Part shown: positions 1 to 6,395 of the stretch, one piece after another
Numbering within the stretch: the stretch's first letter is position 1
How the letters are laid out: each line of letters starts with the position of its first letter
NCBI GenBank assembly: GCA_017958935.1
Contig: JAGDBR010000394.1
Coordinates: 1 to 6,395, forward strand
Length of the DNA stretch: 6,395 nt
Direction of reading: 5' to 3'
Source: Lachnospiraceae bacterium
GTDB taxonomy: Bacteria > Bacillota_A > Clostridia > Lachnospirales > Lachnospiraceae
The notes under the pieces: generated by a model
What the model was told of the DNA's origin: nothing
Seen by the model: only the letters and a program-made list of their open reading frames with translations
Databases searched by the model: none
Program-made: the position numbers and the translations under genes

Positions 1-44
1 CGCCAGAAGATGCCCGGACGTCCCGCAGGATGCGCGCACGTTGA
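1..44 (+). other. Possible tail of an upstream gene (unresolved)
   Basis: Two plus-strand frames run in from the left edge and stop here: one at TGA 42-44, ending in residues RRMRAR, and one at TAA 88-90, ending in KILYQR. Neither tail is recognisable. In related genomes apt or recJ often precedes rel, but neither tail looks like the end of Apt. The TGA at 42-44 would lie inside the -35 box of the promoter at 41-69, a compact arrangement that fits a gene ending just before rel. The stretch could equally be non-coding, since too little is visible to decide. Confidence 0.2.
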
Positions 45-69
45 CCAGCCGCACCGATTCGATTACAAT
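41..69 (+). promoter_or_regulatory. Sigma-A/sigma-70 type promoter for rel
   Basis: A -35 box TTGACC (41-46, consensus TTGACA) is separated by exactly 17 bp from a -10 box TACAAT (64-69, consensus TATAAT). Each box matches consensus at five of six positions with ideal spacing. Transcription would begin near 73-78, giving a leader of about 65 nt before the rel start at 142. The A/T-rich stretch here stands out in an otherwise GC-rich window. It suggests that rel and the gene behind it have their own promoter. No operator is apparent. Confidence 0.75.
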
Positions 70-127
70 AAGATTCTGTATCAACGATAATGGGGGCAAG
101 GGCTCCCCTTCAACGCATTTTTCGAAT

Positions 128-135
128 AAAGGAGG
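128..135 (+). promoter_or_regulatory. Ribosome binding site of rel
   Basis: AAAGGAGG at 128-135 ends 6 nt before the ATG at 142. It is a near-perfect Shine-Dalgarno sequence and fixes the Rel start at 142 rather than at the next in-frame ATG, Met23. Confidence 0.85.
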
Positions 136-141
136 GATCTC

Positions 142-2445
142 ATGGCTGACGAAAAGACAGAGAAAGCTTTGCCGGGCGGCAAGGTCGAAGAGGTCATCGC
201 GCCCGAAATGCTGATCGCCAAACCCGCGGACTTTACGCCTGAGGAAGACCTGTACAGGGAACTGATCGAAGAGATCAAGAAGTACAATCCCTCCGCAGAC
301 TTCAGCCGCATCGAAGAGGCTTACGGGATCGCGAAAAGAGCCCACGAAGGGCAGTTCCGCCGGTCCGGCGAGCCGTACATCATCCACCCGCTGAACGTGG
401 CGATGATCCTGGCCGAGTTCGAACTCGACGAGGACAGCATCGTGGCGGGCCTGCTGCACGACGTGATCGAAGACACCGTCATGACGTACGACGACGTCGT
501 GGCGCGCTTCGGCAAGAGCGTCGCCGACATCGTCGACGGCGTCACGAAGGTCACACAGATCAACTGGAACGTCGACCGCGAAGACCTCGAAGCCGAGAAC
601 CTGCGCAAGATGTTCCTCGCGATGGCGAAGGACATCCGCGTCATCCTGGTCAAGCTGGCCGACCGCCTGCACAACATGCGGACCTACCAGTTCTGGAGCC
701 CGGAGACCCAGCAGCGGAAGGCGAAGGAGACACTGGAGATCTTCTCGCCGGTCGCGTCCCGGCTCGGTATCTCGCGCATCAAGATCGAACTGGACGACCG
801 CGCGCTCGCGATCCTGCATCCGGAGATCTTCGAGGAGCTTTCGCGGAAGCTCGAAGCGACATCCGTCAACCGCGACGCATTCATCGAGGAGAAGCGGGAG
901 GAGATCTCGGCGCGCCTTCAGAAAGAGGGCATCAGCGCGGAGATCAACGGTCGCGCGAAGCACCTGTTCAGCATCTACAAGAAGATGACCCAGCAGCAGA
1001 AGACGCTCGACCAGATCTACGATCTGTTCGCGATCCGCATCATCGTGGACAACGTCATCGACTGCTACGCCGCCCTCGGCGTCGTGCACGAGATGTACAC
1101 GCCGCTGCCGGGCCGCTTCAAGGACTACATCGCGATGCCGAAGCCGAACATGTACCAGTCGCTCCACACGACGGTCATGGGCTCGAAGGGCATCCCGTTC
1201 GAGATCCAGATCCGGACGAAGGAAATGCACCGCACGGCGGAATACGGTATCGCGGCGCACTGGAAATACAAGGAAAAAGGCTCGGTCCAGGCCGGGACGA
1301 ACATGGACGAGCAGAAGCTCGCCTGGCTGCGTTCCGTCATGGACTGGACGAAGACGGACAGTAAAGAATTCGTCGGTCTTCTGAAGGACGATTTCAACCT
1401 GTTCTCGAACTACGTCTACTGCTTCACGCCGAGCGGCGAAGTGAAGGCGCTGCCGGCCGGCTCCACGCCGATCGACTTCGCCTACGCGATCCATTCGGCG
1501 GTCGGCAACCGCATGGTCGGCGCGAAGGTGAACGGCTCGCTGGTCCCGATCGAATACCAGCTGCAGTCTGGCGACCGCGTCGAGATCATGACGAGCCAGA
1601 ATTCGCGCGGCCCGTCGATGGACTGGCTGAAGATCGTCAAGTCCTCCCAGGCGCGCAGCAAGATCAACGCCTGGTTCAAGACGCAGAACAAGGAAGACAA
1701 CCTGAAGCGCGGACAGGAAGCGCTGGCCGCCTACTGTAAGTCGCACGGCCTCGTGCAGGCGGACCTGATGAAGCCCGAATACATGGGCGCGTGCCTGGCG
1801 AAGTACCATTATCCCGACTGGGAGAGCCTGCTGGCGTCGATCGGGCGCGGCGGACTGAAGGAAGGCCAGGTCGTCAACAAACTCCTGGACGAGCAGCGCA
1901 AGGAAAAGAACGCGAACCTGACGGACGAGGACATCCTGAAGTCCAACGAGGAGAACACGAAGTTCCGGCTCCGTCCGCGGACGGGCCAAGGCATCACGGT
2001 GCGCGGCCTGCAGGATCTGTCGGTCCGGTTCTCGCATTGCTGCAACCCGATCCCCGGCGACGAGATCGTCGGCTACATCACGCGGGGCCGCGGCATTTCG
2101 ATCCACCGGACGGACTGCCCGAACGTGATCGCGATGCCGGACAACGAGAAGGACCGCCTGGTCCCGGCCGACTGGAGCGTCGACGCGGAACAGTCGCAGA
2201 CGAGCCGCTATACGACGCAGCTGCAGATCTTCTGCCACAACCGGATCGGCATGTTCGCGGACGTGTCGCGCGTGATGACGGAAGCGAACATGGACATGCT
2301 GTCGGTCGCGTCCCGCATCAACAAGCAGGGGATCGCGACGATCGAGATCTCATTCGACGTTTCGAACATCGAGGAGATCCGGCGTCTGACCCAGAAGCTG
2401 CAGAACATTCCGGGCGTCATCGACATTCAGCGGAGCGCCGGGTAA
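142..2445 (+). CDS. relA: Bifunctional (p)ppGpp synthetase/hydrolase, Rel (RelA/SpoT family)
   Basis: This is a full-length Rel of 767 residues (usual length about 730-750). It makes ppGpp and pppGpp from ATP plus GDP or GTP on starved ribosomes, and also degrades them. The N-terminal HD hydrolase domain has all expected residues: Arg73, His82, His106-Asp107, Glu110-Asp111 and Asp174/Asn178 in DRLHNMRT. The synthetase domain has the YKKM segment, Asp294 in YDLFAIRI, RFKD (the basic RxKD signature of Gram-positive Rel), MPKPNMYQSLHTT with Tyr338, and FEIQIRT with Glu354. A TGS domain spans about 424-485, with AIHS His451 expected to contact the tRNA 3' end. A zinc-finger-like domain carries HCC (632-634), His655 and Cys659. 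An ACT domain spans about 693-765. Both active sites look intact, so the protein should be bifunctional rather than a synthetase-only RelA. The first 30 residues are a poorly conserved extension. The start is set by AAAGGAGG. Confidence 0.97.
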   Translation: MADEKTEKALPGGKVEEVIAPEMLIAKPADFTPEEDLYRELIEEIKKYNPSADFSRIEEAYGIAKRAHEGQFRRSGEPYIIHPLNVAMILAEFELDEDSIVAGLLHDVIEDTVMTYDDVVARFGKSVADIVDGVTKVTQINWNVDREDLEAENLRKMFLAMAKDIRVILVKLADRLHNMRTYQFWSPETQQRKAKETLEIFSPVASRLGISRIKIELDDRALAILHPEIFEELSRKLEATSVNRDAFIEEKREEISARLQKEGISAEINGRAKHLFSIYKKMTQQQKTLDQIYDLFAIRIIVDNVIDCYAALGVVHEMYTPLPGRFKDYIAMPKPNMYQSLHTTVMGSKGIPFEIQIRTKEMHRTAEYGIAAHWKYKEKGSVQAGTNMDEQKLAWLRSVMDWTKTDSKEFVGLLKDDFNLFSNYVYCFTPSGEVKALPAGSTPIDFAYAIHSAVGNRMVGAKVNGSLVPIEYQLQSGDRVEIMTSQNSRGPSMDWLKIVKSSQARSKINAWFKTQNKEDNLKRGQEALAAYCKSHGLVQADLMKPEYMGACLAKYHYPDWESLLASIGRGGLKEGQVVNKLLDEQRKEKNANLTDEDILKSNEENTKFRLRPRTGQGITVRGLQDLSVRFSHCCNPIPGDEIVGYITRGRGISIHRTDCPNVIAMPDNEKDRLVPADWSVDAEQSQTSRYTTQLQIFCHNRIGMFADVSRVMTEANMDMLSVASRINKQGIATIEISFDVSNIEEIRRLTQKLQNIPGVIDIQRSAG

Positions 2446-2456
2446 CACCACTTAAT

Positions 2457-2462
2457 AGGAGG
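2457..2462 (+). promoter_or_regulatory. Ribosome binding site of the alcohol dehydrogenase gene
   Basis: AGGAGG ends 5 nt before the ATG at 2468 and lies wholly in the 22-nt gap after rel. No promoter fits in this gap, which supports co-transcription with rel and independent strong translation of the dehydrogenase. Confidence 0.8.
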
Positions 2463-2467
2463 GGCAC

Positions 2468-3646
2468 ATGAACAATTTTGAATTCTACACACCGACGCGC
2501 GTCTACTTCGGCAGAGGCCAGGAGGAGAAGGTCGGCGAGATCATCAAGGGCTACGGCTTCAAGAAGGTCCTCGTGCATTTCGGCGGCGGCTCCGCGAGAA
2601 AGAGCGGCCTGCTCGACAAGATCGAAGCGCAGCTTACGGAAAACGGCATCGCGTACGTGGAGCTCGGCGGCGTCCAGGCGAACCCGGTCCTGTCGATGGT
2701 CCGCAGGGGCATCGAAGTCTGCAAGGCCGAGAACGTCGAGCTGATCCTCGCGGTCGGCGGCGGCTCGGTCATCGACTCGTCGAAAGCGATCGCCGACGGC
2801 TATGCGAACCCGGACATCGACGTCTGGGACCTGATCAGCCAGAAGGTGAAGCTTGAAAAGTCCACGCCGGTCGCGACCGTTCTGACGCTCGCGGCGTCCG
2901 GCTCCGAGATGAGCAATTCCGCCGTCATCACGAACGAAGACGGCATGCTGAAGCGCGGCTACGGCTCTCCGTATCACCGCCCGCTGTTCTCGATCATGAA
3001 CCCGGAGCTGACCTATTCCGTCAGCAAGTACCAGACGGCCTGCGGCGCTGTCGACATCATGATGCACACGCTGGAGCGCTATTTCTGCCTGAACAAGGAC
3101 AATGACCTGACCGACCGCATCGCGGAAGGCCTGCTCATTTCCGTCATCCGCGCAGGAAAGATCGCCGTCGAGGAGCCCGAGAACTACGAGGCGCGCGCGA
3201 CGCTCATGTGGGCCGGCTCGCTCTCCCATAACGACATCACCGGCTCCGGCCGCCAGTACATGATGCAGGTCCACCAGACCGAGCACGAGCTGTCCGGCTA
3301 CGACGACAAGATCGCCCACGGCGCGGGCCTTGCGGTCATCTGGCCGGCATGGGCGCGCTTCCAGGCGAAGAACGCGCCGGAGCGCTTCGCGCAGTACGCG
3401 GTGCGCGTCTGGGGCTGCCAGATGAATTTCCACGATCCTTATGAGACGGCGCTGGAAGGCATCGACCGCACGCAGGAATACTTCACGTCTCTCGGCATGC
3501 CGTCGCGCCTCCGCGAGTTCGGCATCCCGGAGGAAGCCTGCGAAGTGATCGCCGAGAACACGACGTTCCACGGCAAACGGATCCTGCCGGATTATCAGGA
3601 CCTCGACAAGCCCGAGATCACTGAGATCCTGAAGGCCTGCTGGTAA
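2468..3646 (+). CDS. Iron-containing alcohol dehydrogenase (butanol dehydrogenase/YqhD-like)
   Basis: This 392-residue cytoplasmic enzyme belongs to the group III metal-dependent alcohol dehydrogenases, which reduce aldehydes to alcohols (or the reverse) with NAD(P)H. The N-terminal Rossmann-like half has FGGGSARKSG (38-47), similar to the segment in YqhD and butanol dehydrogenases that holds the NADPH phosphate, and the signature VGGGSVIDSSKAIA (96-109). The C-terminal helical half supplies the metal ligands Asp196, His200, His269 and His284, with His273 as the extra conserved histidine. His269 to His284 spans 15 residues, where YqhD and FucO have 14; the DNA reads cleanly, so this is probably a subfamily trait. 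Length is normal and no frameshift is seen. It starts 22 nt after rel and ends 9 nt before a strong terminator, so it looks like the last gene of a rel transcript. The family is clear. The natural substrate is not, and the NADPH preference is inferred. Confidence 0.93.
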   Translation: MNNFEFYTPTRVYFGRGQEEKVGEIIKGYGFKKVLVHFGGGSARKSGLLDKIEAQLTENGIAYVELGGVQANPVLSMVRRGIEVCKAENVELILAVGGGSVIDSSKAIADGYANPDIDVWDLISQKVKLEKSTPVATVLTLAASGSEMSNSAVITNEDGMLKRGYGSPYHRPLFSIMNPELTYSVSKYQTACGAVDIMMHTLERYFCLNKDNDLTDRIAEGLLISVIRAGKIAVEEPENYEARATLMWAGSLSHNDITGSGRQYMMQVHQTEHELSGYDDKIAHGAGLAVIWPAWARFQAKNAPERFAQYAVRVWGCQMNFHDPYETALEGIDRTQEYFTSLGMPSRLREFGIPEEACEVIAENTTFHGKRILPDYQDLDKPEITEILKACW

Positions 3647-3655
3647 ATAACGACC

Positions 3656-3688
3656 GGGCGGCGCTCTTAAACGGCGCCGCCCTTTTTT
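3656..3688 (+). terminator. Intrinsic terminator after the alcohol dehydrogenase gene
   Basis: A perfect 9-bp GC stem (GGGCGGCGC 3656-3664 with GCGCCGCCC 3674-3682) encloses a 9-nt loop and is followed directly by six T residues (3683-3688). It begins 10 nt after the dehydrogenase stop codon. It should end most rel-dehydrogenase transcripts. Its T-tract stops only 9 nt before the hemZ start codon, so it also dominates the region upstream of hemZ. Confidence 0.92.
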
Positions 3689-3697
3689 ATCGAAACG

Positions 3698-5161
3698 ATG
3701 AAACTGTTGCTGAACGCCCCTGTTTTTGAATATGACATCCGCGGCCTGCTGATGGCCTATTATCCGTGGCAGAAATTCGTCACGGACGAAGAGGCCGACG
3801 ACCCGCAGTGCCTCCGCGTGACGTACGAAGGGGACACGGCGCGCGTGAAGGGCATGGGCGACGTGCCCGTCGTCCTCAAGTGCACGCTGGAGTTCACGGA
3901 TCACGGGAATACGCTGACGCGAGACGTCACGCTCGATCTGTCCGACAAAAAGGCCGCGAAGAGCCTGCTGAAGCGGACGCTCTACGGCGTGCTCGGGGAG
4001 GTCAACGGGCACGGACTGCCCTGGGGAACGCTCACCGGCATCCGTCCGACGAAGATCGCCGCGCAAATGCTCACAAAAGGGTGCACAGAACGCGAAATTC
4101 GGGCCCATATGACCGCGGAACTGCTCGTATCGGACGAGAAGACGTCTCTTTCGATCGACGTCGCAAAACGCGAATTACGGCTTCTGGAGGGCATTGACGC
4201 AAAAGACGGGTACAGCCTCTACATCGGCATCCCGTTCTGCCCGACGACCTGCCTGTACTGTTCGTTCACGTCGTACCCGATCCGTGCGTACGCCGGGAAG
4301 ACGGACGCCTACATCGCGGCCGTCTGCAAGGAGATCGACTGGGCGAAGGAAGCCTTCGCCGGGAAGAAGCTGAACACGGTCTACTTCGGCGGCGGCACGC
4401 CGACCTCGATCGAAGCGGGGCAGCTGGACCGGCTGCTGCGGAAAGTGGAGGATTCGTTCGATCTGAAGCACTGTACGGAATGGACCGTGGAAGCGGGGCG
4501 CCCGGACAGCGTGACGGAAGAGAAACTGCGCGTGCTGCGCGAACATCCGGTCACCCGGATCTCGGTCAATCCGCAGACGATGCACCAGGAGACGCTGGAC
4601 CTGATCGGCCGCCGGCACACGGTGGAAGACGTGCTGAACGTTTACGCGATGGCCCGGCGCCTCGGTTTCGGCAACATCAACATGGACCTGATCCTCGGCC
4701 TGCCCGGCGAGACGCCGGAGATGGTGCGAAGCACGCTGGAACAGATCGTCCGGTTGGACCCGGACAGCGTCACCGTCCACTCGCTCGCGGTGAAAAGGGC
4801 CGCGCGGCTGAACATCGAAAAGGCGTTCTACGGGCATTACCGGATGGAGAACACCGGGGAAGCCATGGACATGTGCGCGGACCTGCTCGGCACGATCGGG
4901 CTGAAGCCGTATTATCTCTACCGGCAGAAGAACATGGCGGGGAACCTCGAGAACGTCGGCTACGCGAAGGATGGCAAGGAAGGCGTCTACAACATCCTCA
5001 TCATGGAGGAAGTCCAGTCGATCCTCGCGCTCGGCGCGGGCGCGACGACGAAACGCGTGGCGGACGGCCTGATCACGCGCGCCGACAACGTCAAGAACGT
5101 GGATCTGTATATCGACAGCGTCGACGAGATGATCCGGCGGAAAGAGGAATTGTTCAGGTAA
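3698..5161 (+). CDS. hemZ: HemZ, radical SAM coproporphyrinogen III dehydrogenase-type protein
   Basis: This 487-residue protein matches HemZ, the Firmicutes branch of oxygen-independent coproporphyrinogen III oxidases, which use S-adenosylmethionine to decarboxylate coproporphyrinogen III in heme synthesis. A HemZ-specific N-terminal region (about 1-165) contains LTGIRPTK (112-119). The radical SAM core follows, with the 4Fe-4S ligands Cys181, Cys185 and Cys188 in CPTTCLYC, then GGGTPTS (231-237), the VEAGRPD segment, SVNPQTM and the LILGLPGET loop (331-339). The C-terminal part has YRQKNMAGNLENVGYA (408-423), a HemZ hallmark. The ATG at 3698 fits the family N-terminus (NAPVFEYDIRGLL), but no Shine-Dalgarno precedes it; the preceding bases are the terminator T-tract and ATCGAAACG. 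Codons around 4065-4195 are somewhat less GC-biased than in the rest of the gene. The family is secure. Enzymatic activity is inferred, since some HemN relatives act on other substrates and no other heme gene is visible here. Confidence 0.94.
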   Translation: MKLLLNAPVFEYDIRGLLMAYYPWQKFVTDEEADDPQCLRVTYEGDTARVKGMGDVPVVLKCTLEFTDHGNTLTRDVTLDLSDKKAAKSLLKRTLYGVLGEVNGHGLPWGTLTGIRPTKIAAQMLTKGCTEREIRAHMTAELLVSDEKTSLSIDVAKRELRLLEGIDAKDGYSLYIGIPFCPTTCLYCSFTSYPIRAYAGKTDAYIAAVCKEIDWAKEAFAGKKLNTVYFGGGTPTSIEAGQLDRLLRKVEDSFDLKHCTEWTVEAGRPDSVTEEKLRVLREHPVTRISVNPQTMHQETLDLIGRRHTVEDVLNVYAMARRLGFGNINMDLILGLPGETPEMVRSTLEQIVRLDPDSVTVHSLAVKRAARLNIEKAFYGHYRMENTGEAMDMCADLLGTIGLKPYYLYRQKNMAGNLENVGYAKDGKEGVYNILIMEEVQSILALGAGATTKRVADGLITRADNVKNVDLYIDSVDEMIRRKEELFR

Positions 5162-5170
5162 ATAGAACGG

Positions 5171-5208
5171 AAAACAGGCGCGGCCGTATCGGCCGCGCCT
5201 GTTTTTTT
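5171..5208 (+). terminator. Strong intrinsic terminator between convergent hemZ and MBL genes
   Basis: A 12-bp GC-rich stem (5175-5186 with 5190-5201) closes on a TAT loop and extends by four A-T pairs to 16 bp. Seven T residues (5202-5208) follow on the plus strand. It starts 9 nt after the hemZ stop and clearly terminates hemZ. Read from the other strand, the hairpin lies beyond the stop of the MBL gene (5228) but is followed by only four T residues, so it may act as a weaker terminator for that gene too. Confidence 0.93.
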
Positions 5209-5227
5209 GATGCTTCGATGAAGAAGG

Positions 5228-6395
5228 TTACGGATCGCAGTTTTTGCAGGGGGAATATCCCTGGCTGATCAGCTCGTCGCGCGTTCCGGTAAAATACCAT
5301 TTGTTTGCTTCGGACATGCGCTTCACCGATGCGCAGTCCGGTCTGTGGAAGATGTGAGAGTTCAGGTTCGCGATATACGTATAACTCCCGGAAGGCTGTG
5401 TCTGGGGCTGGGTCGGCGCCACGGTCGTCGGTGCCGCAGTCGTGGGTGCCGCGGTCGTGGGCGTCGCGGTCGTTGGAACGGGATCCGTCTCCGTCGGGAC
5501 GTCCCTGCCGACGCCGGTGACGCTCTCGCCGCCGCCGTCGAGCGCCAGCTCTTCGCGTGTCGTCGGCGCACTCGTTTCAGGCTGCCGGACGGACGCGAGC
5601 GTGTCGATGCCGCTGTTTCGCGCCGTCGTGAAAGAGAGCGCGTTGCCGGTGCTGACACAGACCACGTCGCCCTGCTGGTCGGTCCGGAAGACGGTCGCGC
5701 CTTCGTCGCGGAAACGGCTGAGCACTTCGTCGGTCGGGTGGCCGTAGCCGTTGTTCCGCCCGACGGAAATGACCGCGTACTCGGGCATGACCGCGTTCAA
5801 GAAGACGTAACTCGTCGACGTGCTGCTGCCGTGATGCGCGACCTTCAGGACGGTCGATTCCGAAATACGGCCGTTGTTGACCAGGAAGAGCTCCTGCGTG
5901 CGGTCGGCGTCCCCCATAAACAGGAAGGAGAACTTCCCGTGCGTGATCCGGATGACGATGGACGCGTTGCTGCCGACGCCGTATTCCGTAGATGAAAGGA
6001 CCGTGCAGACGGCGCTGCCCAGGCTGAAGGTCGTGCCGGCGGCCGGGATCTCGATCGAGAGCCCGCGCATGGCGACCCGGTCCGCGAAGTTTTTGAAGGT
6101 CTTCGTGTCGACGCTCGTCGTGTTGCAGTAGACTTTTCCGGCAGTCGCGTAAGTCAGCGCACCGGAAAGACCGCCGACGTGGTCGGCGTCGCCGTGCGTC
6201 GCGACGACGTAGTCAAGATGCCTGATGCCGTTCCTGTTCAGGATCGAGTAGACGGTATTCGATGCGGACGCGGGACCGCCGTCCATCATCATGGCGTGGC
6301 CGTCGCAGGTAATGAGCGTCGCGTCGCCCTGTCCGACGTCAATGAACCGGATCTGCAGCCCGGAAGGCGTGTCCGCGGTGTTGTCCGGCGCCTGA
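5228..6395 (-). CDS. ComEC-like MBL-fold hydrolase with Thr/Pro linker and Cys/His tail (5' end outside window)
   Basis: 388 residues are visible. The frame stays open to the right edge, so the gene starts outside the window. The ATG at 6290-6292 is not a plausible start, because the preceding residues form the conserved first strand FIDVGQGDATLI. The MBL domain (visible residues about 14-258) resembles the C-terminal domain of ComEC/Rec2: HGDADH (67-72) as metal-binding motif, FMGDA with Asp162, VAHHGSS (His187-188) and YGHPT (His219). The ComEC membrane channel is absent from the visible part, but the unseen N-terminus cannot be judged. A disordered acidic and Thr/Ala/Pro-rich linker follows (about 260-335) with TTAAP repeats. 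The tail (about 337-388) has a HxxxC (350/354) and CxxC (383/386) pattern, likely a small metal site, known from C-termini of Firmicutes surface and nuclease-like proteins. The Thr/Pro linker suggests an exported protein, but any signal peptide is out of view. Hydrolysis of a phosphodiester substrate is inferred. Confidence 0.88.
   Translation of the reverse strand, partial: QAPDNTADTPSGLQIRFIDVGQGDATLITCDGHAMMMDGGPASASNTVYSILNRNGIRHLDYVVATHGDADHVGGLSGALTYATAGKVYCNTTSVDTKTFKNFADRVAMRGLSIEIPAAGTTFSLGSAVCTVLSSTEYGVGSNASIVIRITHGKFSFLFMGDADRTQELFLVNNGRISESTVLKVAHHGSSTSTSYVFLNAVMPEYAVISVGRNNGYGHPTDEVLSRFRDEGATVFRTDQQGDVVCVSTGNALSFTTARNSGIDTLASVRQPETSAPTTREELALDGGGESVTGVGRDVPTETDPVPTTATPTTAAPTTAAPTTVAPTQPQTQPSGSYTYIANLNSHIFHRPDCASVKRMSEANKWYFTGTRDELISQGYSPCKNCDP
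5421..5480 (-). repeat. 15-bp tandem repeat encoding TTAAP-type units
   Basis: About four imperfect copies of a 15-bp unit lie in frame within the MBL gene. On the plus strand the copies start near 5421, 5436, 5451 and 5466, and the first three are closest to each other. They encode TTATP, TTAAP, TTAAP and TTVAP, and degenerate into TQPQTQP toward the C-terminus. Because the unit is a multiple of three, copy-number changes would lengthen or shorten the linker without breaking the frame. Confidence 0.8.

Noticed and set aside
98..122. Hairpin AAGGG/CCCTT with a T-run downstream in the rel leader, considered as an attenuator.
   Set aside because: The stem has only 5 bp and the T-run begins several bases after it, so it does not look like a working terminator, and no riboswitch or leader-peptide pattern is visible.
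1791..2471. Plus-strand 226-codon frame overlapping the 3' part of rel.
   Set aside because: It is an Arg/Pro/Gly-rich out-of-frame shadow of the Rel zinc-finger and ACT region, which is intact and conserved in its own frame.
2417..4108. Very long minus-strand open frame (563 codons) opposite the alcohol dehydrogenase and the start of hemZ.
   Set aside because: It spans two well-identified plus-strand genes and the terminator between them, its protein is a low-information mix of Arg, Ala, Val, Asp and His, and it has no recognisable domain. Long antisense frames are expected opposite GC-rich codons.
4175..4837. Minus-strand 220-codon frame inside hemZ.
   Set aside because: It is antisense to the conserved radical SAM core, has no domain or ribosome binding site, and its composition is typical of a GC-rich shadow.
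5345..5995. Plus-strand 216-codon frame opposite the MBL gene.
   Set aside because: It is Arg-rich and repetitive because it reads across the Thr/Pro repeat on the opposite strand. The minus-strand frame carries complete MBL motifs.
6290..6292. Three consecutive ATG codons (minus strand) as the start of the MBL gene.
   Set aside because: The open frame continues upstream to the window edge and encodes FIDVGQGDATLI, the conserved first strand of the ComEC-type MBL domain, so the real start is outside the window.

Overview
The window reads as a chromosomal segment from a GC-rich anaerobic Gram-positive bacterium, most likely a member of the Clostridia (Bacillota). The reasons are strong AGGAGG-type ribosome binding sites, a bifunctional Rel protein, a clostridial/bacillar-type HemZ, an iron-dependent alcohol dehydrogenase typical of fermenters, and a ComEC-like metallo-beta-lactamase protein with a short Cys/His tail seen mainly in Firmicutes. 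Codon third positions are mostly G or C. No genus can be named from the sequence alone.

Layout: positions 1-140 hold a near-consensus housekeeping promoter (41-69) and a leader of about 65 nt; any upstream gene is at most a few codons of tail. Rel, the (p)ppGpp synthetase/hydrolase, occupies 142-2445. It is followed after 22 nt by an iron-containing alcohol dehydrogenase (2468-3646), so these two genes are probably co-transcribed. A strong intrinsic terminator (3656-3688) closes that unit. Only 9 nt after its T-tract comes hemZ (3698-5161), a radical SAM coproporphyrinogen dehydrogenase-type protein with no visible Shine-Dalgarno sequence. A second strong hairpin terminator (5171-5208) follows hemZ. 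The last gene (5228 to the right edge, minus strand) converges on hemZ. It encodes a ComEC-like MBL-fold hydrolase with a Thr/Ala/Pro repeat linker and a C-terminal Cys/His module, and its 5' end lies outside the window.

How the genes relate: rel and hemZ are frequent neighbours in Clostridia, commonly with dtd and/or a glyoxalase-like MBL gene in between. Here the dehydrogenase occupies that slot, placing a redox enzyme directly behind the stringent-response gene. The minus-strand gene appears to be an independent unit, probably for an exported or surface protein.

I see no mobile element, CRISPR array, tRNA or rRNA, and no convincing new multi-gene system. The points most worth a second look are the terminator-abutted hemZ start without a Shine-Dalgarno, the dehydrogenase between rel and hemZ, and the domain make-up of the truncated MBL protein.
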